Positions 59,601-64,000 of a stretch of DNA of 64,000 bases are shown here, one piece after another. Source of the DNA: Mytilus edulis. Taxonomy: Eukaryota > Mollusca > Bivalvia > Mytilida > Mytilidae. A model generated the notes under the pieces. It had not been told where the DNA came from. It did no database searches and saw only the letters and a list, made by a program, of their open reading frames with translations. Location of the stretch: contig NC_092346.1 of NCBI RefSeq assembly GCF_963676685.1, positions 47,551,289 to 47,615,288 on the forward strand, in the 5' to 3' direction. Position numbers and translations under genes: made by a program. How positions within the stretch are numbered: the stretch's first letter is position 1; every line of letters begins with the position of its first letter.

Positions 59601-61835
59601 TTGAGGTATAGGACAAAATTACCCGCCTTTGTTTTATCCAATTATACTACGAGGTACGCATAATTGTAGCAACTTTACTGTACACCGCGTATGCGCTGTA
59701 CAAATAATGCAGTGTGTGCAAGAAACAATTTGTAAACATAATACTGTAGTTTTATTCCAAGGGTTTTCCATATTATTTCTTTTATGATAATATCCTGTTA
59801 TTTATTCTTGCATGGATTTTTCTGGTATCACTTCGCGTACATGAAGCGTAATACGAAAGAAAGATGATTCGAAAACTGCATTAGTTTGATTGGCTTATCC
59901 AACATCACGAGACGATATCACGACATTTATATGTCTACTTGTCAGATCATTGGTGACTTTCAAAGGGTATGAAGATTTACATTTCGTCAATGGCTACGGG
60001 TATAAGTGATTTCTTCTAAAGTTACAAAATACTCACAATTTTGTCAAATGTTATTACATTCTGAATCGTACAAAAAGTTTAGAAATCACTGATGTTAAAG
60101 TATGACCCCGGCACATATAACGTCATACTGGTATGTGCAAATGACTAGATCAGTTTAAGCTTGACTATATCAAATTATAGCCATAGATTAATTATTATAA
60201 GTATCGTCAGTTTTTACTAATAACAAATTCAGGGAGGATTGAAAATTAAATATGAATAAGGGAAGACATAAAAAAACAAATGCAAATATTCAAAGCTTGT
60301 CCAATATGACAGTAGCGGTGCAATATCGTATATTTAAAGGTTTTAACTAAACCGACACCGATCGATTGTACAGTGTGAACGCTTTTGCTATATAATTGCT
60401 TTATATAAATACATGGTCTTGCTTTTTATGGAATAAAACAACTACTGTCTTTTGTTTCGGTATATATGAGTTTTAATAGATTTCTAAAATAAAAACTGCT
60501 TTTCACTAAGATCGTTAATAGAGACATATATACCTCGGTGAATATTTTTTTTTTCAAAAGTCAATAATATCAGATTTTTACATGACATTTTTCATATCGC
60601 ATGTTTTATCAGCCCTAGGTTCAATATCAGCCCAAGAGCCGCATGGCTCGAGGGCTAATATTGACCGAGGGTTGATAATACATGCGATATGAAAAATGAC
60701 ATGTTATGATCTTTTTATCAAAGCTTCAACGATGGAGAAAAATCACAGATTCATATATTGACCCTTTTATGTGGTTCCCGAATAGAAGTTCAAAGAGTGA
60801 AAAGTTCACGGACGCCGGACTCCAAATTTAGTACATTCGATATGAAATCTTATTATCATATGCCTCAAGAGAGAAGACAAACATTTAAATTTTAACGAAA
60901 CGACAAAAAAAATAATTCAAATATATACATAATGAACACTGTTTGGAAAAGTCAACTTTTTTGTAAAGTAACTTTCTAAATTATGTTTCAAAAACTTTTA
61001 AAAAATGCATTTATTTAATACTTTGATTGTGTTTTTTTTTTGTTTTTGTTTTTTTAATTATTTTACAAAATATACTTTCCAGTATCTAAATAATTGTTTT
61101 GTATACACTACTTTGTAATGTTTTCAGTGAAAACGTAGCATTGAGGTGTATTTTCCGGAATTTGCCGAGTTTCACCGGAATGCCATTCGATAACGTTACG
61201 GAAAGGCATGTGATAACACTCGAAACATGTGATAAACTTTTCATATCAGCCCGCTAAGCACCAATTTGAAAATATGGAATTTACGTTAATTTAATGCTGT
61301 TATCAAACAGTAAAAATCATATGTTATTTAGTCTTAGTACATGATAAAACCAAATATTAACTTCATCAAAAGATATGTGTATAATATTTTAATTAATGCA
61401 CTTAAAACTGTTTTACTGTTATTATATCGGTATAATAACAGTATACGAGAACAAAGATTCACGAGATATTTTGTTTCAATTTGAATTTTATATTTAGAAA
61501 TATGTAACATATATTATAAATGTCGGTCAAACTACTGTCAAAGATTGCACTAAGAAAAAAACATATCAATTTACAACAATGAATAGAAAAAGTGTTTTAA
61601 ATTTCATGCCCGGTCAGATATTTATTGTTTTTAATAATTTGTAAAAATCGTGTCAACATAGTGTTTCGCCATTGTTTTGAGTCGTTCAATTATAAACAAT
61701 TTCTATTCAAAAACCGTATAGTATTTCTTCTTCTATTTGGTTTATGATATTTATAAATAATTATGCTTTAAAAATGAAGGCTAAAATAAAAAGAAAAAAA
61801 GAAATGAAAGTTTTTAATTTTTGAAAACAAGGATA
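59601..61835. other. Upstream region of gene D
   Basis: Holds a palindrome (60581-60703) and a GC-richer patch with accgcgtatgcgctgtac (59682-59699). No confident promoter element; the region is AT-rich enough that TATA-like matches carry no weight. Confidence 0.4.
60581..60703. mobile_element. Palindromic element, 123 bp
   Basis: catgacatttttcatatcgc plus atg at the left is complemented exactly by catgcgatatgaaaaatgac plus atg at the right; the inner arms gggctaatattgacc / ggttcaatatcagccc also pair. Confidence 0.8.
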
Positions 61836-62486
61836 ATGTCAAAAGTTAAAGAATTTGGGAGAGAAACAGAATTTGATGACCTTACAATAATTGGAGAAAA
61901 AAACGCAGACGATCTTCCAAATGGCGAATTATGGAACGAAGGATCGAATGGGCACCAAAGTGAAATATCAATCAACATTATCGATGAGACCGGAAATAAT
62001 CTTCATCACGAAGAAATACAATTATGCATATCTGGTGCGGAGAGAAATGGTAAAAGCCTTAGAATAGATCAAACGAAATTTAAAAACGAACGAGATGATT
62101 ATGAAATTGTGGCACCAAGCAGCGTTAATAGAAAAGCTGAGGGAAAAGACTTTTATAGGCAAAGTAATGAAAATTTAAAGTCGCATGAAACAAAATGTAA
62201 CTATACCATAGACAGTGGAACAACATTGGCAACAGATAGCGAGGATATAGAGGTAGAAGAAACTGAATTTCGAAAGGAAGTCATTACACATAAGAAAAGG
62301 GTTGTTAATTCACGTGCTGGCAATCATGACGAAATCCATTTCATAGAATCTATTCCAATAAAAGAAAACGAATTAGAGGTTTCAACTAGTCGGCATAAAA
62401 ATGGTTTTGTTGGTGAATCAGATTTAAATAAAACTGATATTAGTAACACTGACAATGAAACCATGTGGTACAAATTCATGCAGAAA
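61836..62486 (+). CDS. Gene D exon 1: cytoplasmic tail
   Basis: 217 codons, donor gtaagtat, phase 0. Rich in Glu, Asp, Lys and Asn; no domain recognised. RDDYEIVAPS is the only short motif resembling the paralogues' tyrosine sites. Confidence 0.65.
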
Positions 62487-63442
62487 GTAAGTATATAATT
62501 TTCCTTGATTTCGGTTTATATAAAAAATGTAGATGTGGTATTATTAAATAAACTGCAGTGGATTTAGGAAATAATAGGGCCATACGCCTCCAAAAATGAT
62601 ATCAACTCGTATCGTATAATCGGCTTAAAAAGGTCCCCATGTGAAAAATGTGAGACAATTCAAACGAGAAAACTACCGACTTTATTTAAAACAAAACAGC
62701 ATACTAAAATCAAATATGACAGACATAAACTAACGACAAGTTCTTAATGCACAAGTCCATAGTTATGGGAGCTCCTTTGTAAATTATTATTATTTGTATC
62801 TTATTAAAATGCTCTAACCCTTTAGCCTTGTTTGACTGAATTCTATATAACTTTTGATTTGAGTTCTAGGTTTTATATCTTATTTGGTTTGATACATATT
62901 ACCTCGTGATTTACTAAGGAGAAATGATAGGGGGAAAGATACTTTATCATGTTGTGAACAAAATGGTTTCAGTATTAATCACATATTTGGTTTCAAAAAT
63001 TATTACATGTATGTTAGCTTATTCGAATAAGAAATCATTCTTTTGAACTTGGTTATCACTAATAAGAAGAAAGCAGGTCTGTAAATTTATTTTGATGTGC
63101 ATGTTAAGCGAGTCAAAGTTGTGTTTATCATCTCGAACGTGCCATATTGACAATTACGTTAGTATGAATTTTAATGAACTTGTATCCAATTAAAAATTTA
63201 CTTGAATCGAAAACTACATTTGTTTTTTTTTTCTGTTTTCCTTCAGTTTAAGTCTGACAGCCCAGAAACAAAGTATAAGATAGATGAGAATATTGCCTCA
63301 CAACCTGAAGAAACAAAAACACCTTTAACATGGAAGAAGAAATTATTATATGGATTATTGTTTGTAGGCGTTGCCATTTTGGCTGTCATTCTAATCGTCA
63401 TTGCTGTGTCAACTTCAAGTAACAATGATCACACTGAACAAG
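61836..63442 (+). CDS. Gene D, 5' part: diverged type II membrane protein of the same array
   Basis: Join of 61836-62486 and 63247-63442; continues beyond the window. Exon 1 encodes a 217-residue acidic, hydrophilic tail without a signal peptide, with one motif DDYEIV comparable to the DYLIV of gene B. Exon 2 gives a polar stretch, WKKK and a helix LLYGLLFVGVAILAVILIVI (about residues 250-271), then a short Ser/Asn-rich start of an ectodomain. Exon phases (0 after the tail, 1 after the helix) are the same as in B and C, and it lies next in line on the same strand. The tail sequence itself is not alignable by eye, so kinship rests on architecture and position. The start is ATG at 61836; the upstream TTG in frame is not needed. 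Confidence 0.6.
62530..62690 (-). repeat. Worn R1 fragment
   Basis: gtagatgtggtatta, aatagggcc, ggcttaaaaaggtccccat and gtgagacaattcaaacg-agaaaacta parallel other R1 copies loosely. Intron 1 of gene D. Confidence 0.4.
63247..63442 (+). CDS. Gene D exon 2: transmembrane helix
   Basis: Acceptor tttccttcag after a poly-T tract, donor gttggtat (GT but weak), 196 nt, phase 0 to 1. WKKK on the N-terminal side predicts cytoplasmic N-terminus. Confidence 0.6.
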
Positions 63443-63689
63443 GTTGGTATATCATTGAAATTTGAAAATTATTATACTTTTCAAGCTACTGTGGTTTCAA
63501 TTGTGTCGTTGGTACTAATTTCCATTGATTACCATGATTATTGAAAACTTGTATTTTCCTGGATTTATAATTTCTTGGTTTTGTCAAAGTCTGTATACAA
63601 CCTGATACCAACTTTGTAATTCATTCAGGATTTAAATTTGTGGTTTACCTGTACCCACGAAAACCATGAAAATTCGTATATAAATAAAG

Positions 63690-64000
63690 GCAACAGTAGT
63701 ATACCGCTGTTCAAATTCATAAATCGATAGAGAAAAATTAAATCCTGGTTATAAACTAAAACTGAGGGAAACGTATCAAATGTAAGCGAACCACGACACA
63801 ACAATGACACAACACCGAAATGTAACACACACATAAACGAACTACAATGTAACAATGGCCATTTTCCTGACTTGGTACAGGGCATTTTATGAAAAAATGA
63901 TTGGTTGACCCTGGCTTTGTGGCATGCCAAACCTCTCGCTTTAATAGCAGTGTTAATTAAAACATTAAAATGATAACATTACAGCACAGGGTTTCAATAA
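63690..64000 (-). repeat. Dispersed repeat R3, runs off the window
   Basis: aaggcaacagtagtataccg, aaaactgagggaaacg, aacaatggccattttcctga, ccctggctttgtggcatgcc and ttaattaaaacattaaaatg: the complement of 2890-3356. An antisense-strand open frame across it is incidental. Confidence 0.75.

Overview
The window looks like AT-rich nuclear DNA of a metazoan, most likely a marine bivalve of the mussel type. This is an inference from small exons with GT/AG junctions separated by long introns, from metazoan extracellular domains, and from a heavy load of fold-back elements, SINE/LINE and Penelope-like fragments of a kind familiar from mussel genomes. No rRNA, tRNA gene, CRISPR or prokaryotic operon structure is seen.

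The genic content is a head-to-tail, plus-strand tandem array of four related membrane-protein genes. Gene A (1769-7656) enters from the left with only its last four coding exons. Genes B (17979-33754) and C (39270-55073) are complete, each with nine coding exons that join into open frames of 621 and 607 codons. Gene D (61836 onward) is a more diverged relative whose first two coding exons are present before the right edge. The inferred product is a type II membrane protein: a cytoplasmic tail with conserved tyrosines and no signal peptide, one transmembrane helix, a Ser/Thr-rich stalk, then a twice-repeated module of an Ig-like beta-sandwich followed by an 8-cysteine variant of the peritrophin-A (ChtBD2/CBM14) chitin-binding domain. 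Exon lengths and phases are almost identical between copies.

Between and inside the genes the DNA is mostly repeats. The A-B interval (7.7-18 kb) holds a large palindrome, a LINE remnant (endonuclease and RT end), a Penelope-like RT pseudogene with its 3' tail, a 1.3 kb internally duplicated element, and paired direct repeats. Introns of B contain a 33-bp minisatellite, a DDE-transposase fragment, a hAT-transposase fragment and a tRNA-derived SINE with a clean 12-bp target duplication. Introns of C contain a nested inverted-repeat element, a probable LTR, and two plus-strand and one minus-strand fragments of the Penelope-like family. The C-D interval has TIR elements and a second RT lineage on the minus strand.

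Together the genes suggest a lineage-expanded family of cell-surface chitin/glycan-binding receptors. The Ig-like plus chitin-binding combination recalls the secreted VCBPs of amphioxus and Ciona, but here it is membrane-anchored, duplicated within the protein, and attached to a tail with SH2/endocytosis-like tyrosine motifs. That functional reading is inference; the gene structure is read directly from sequence.
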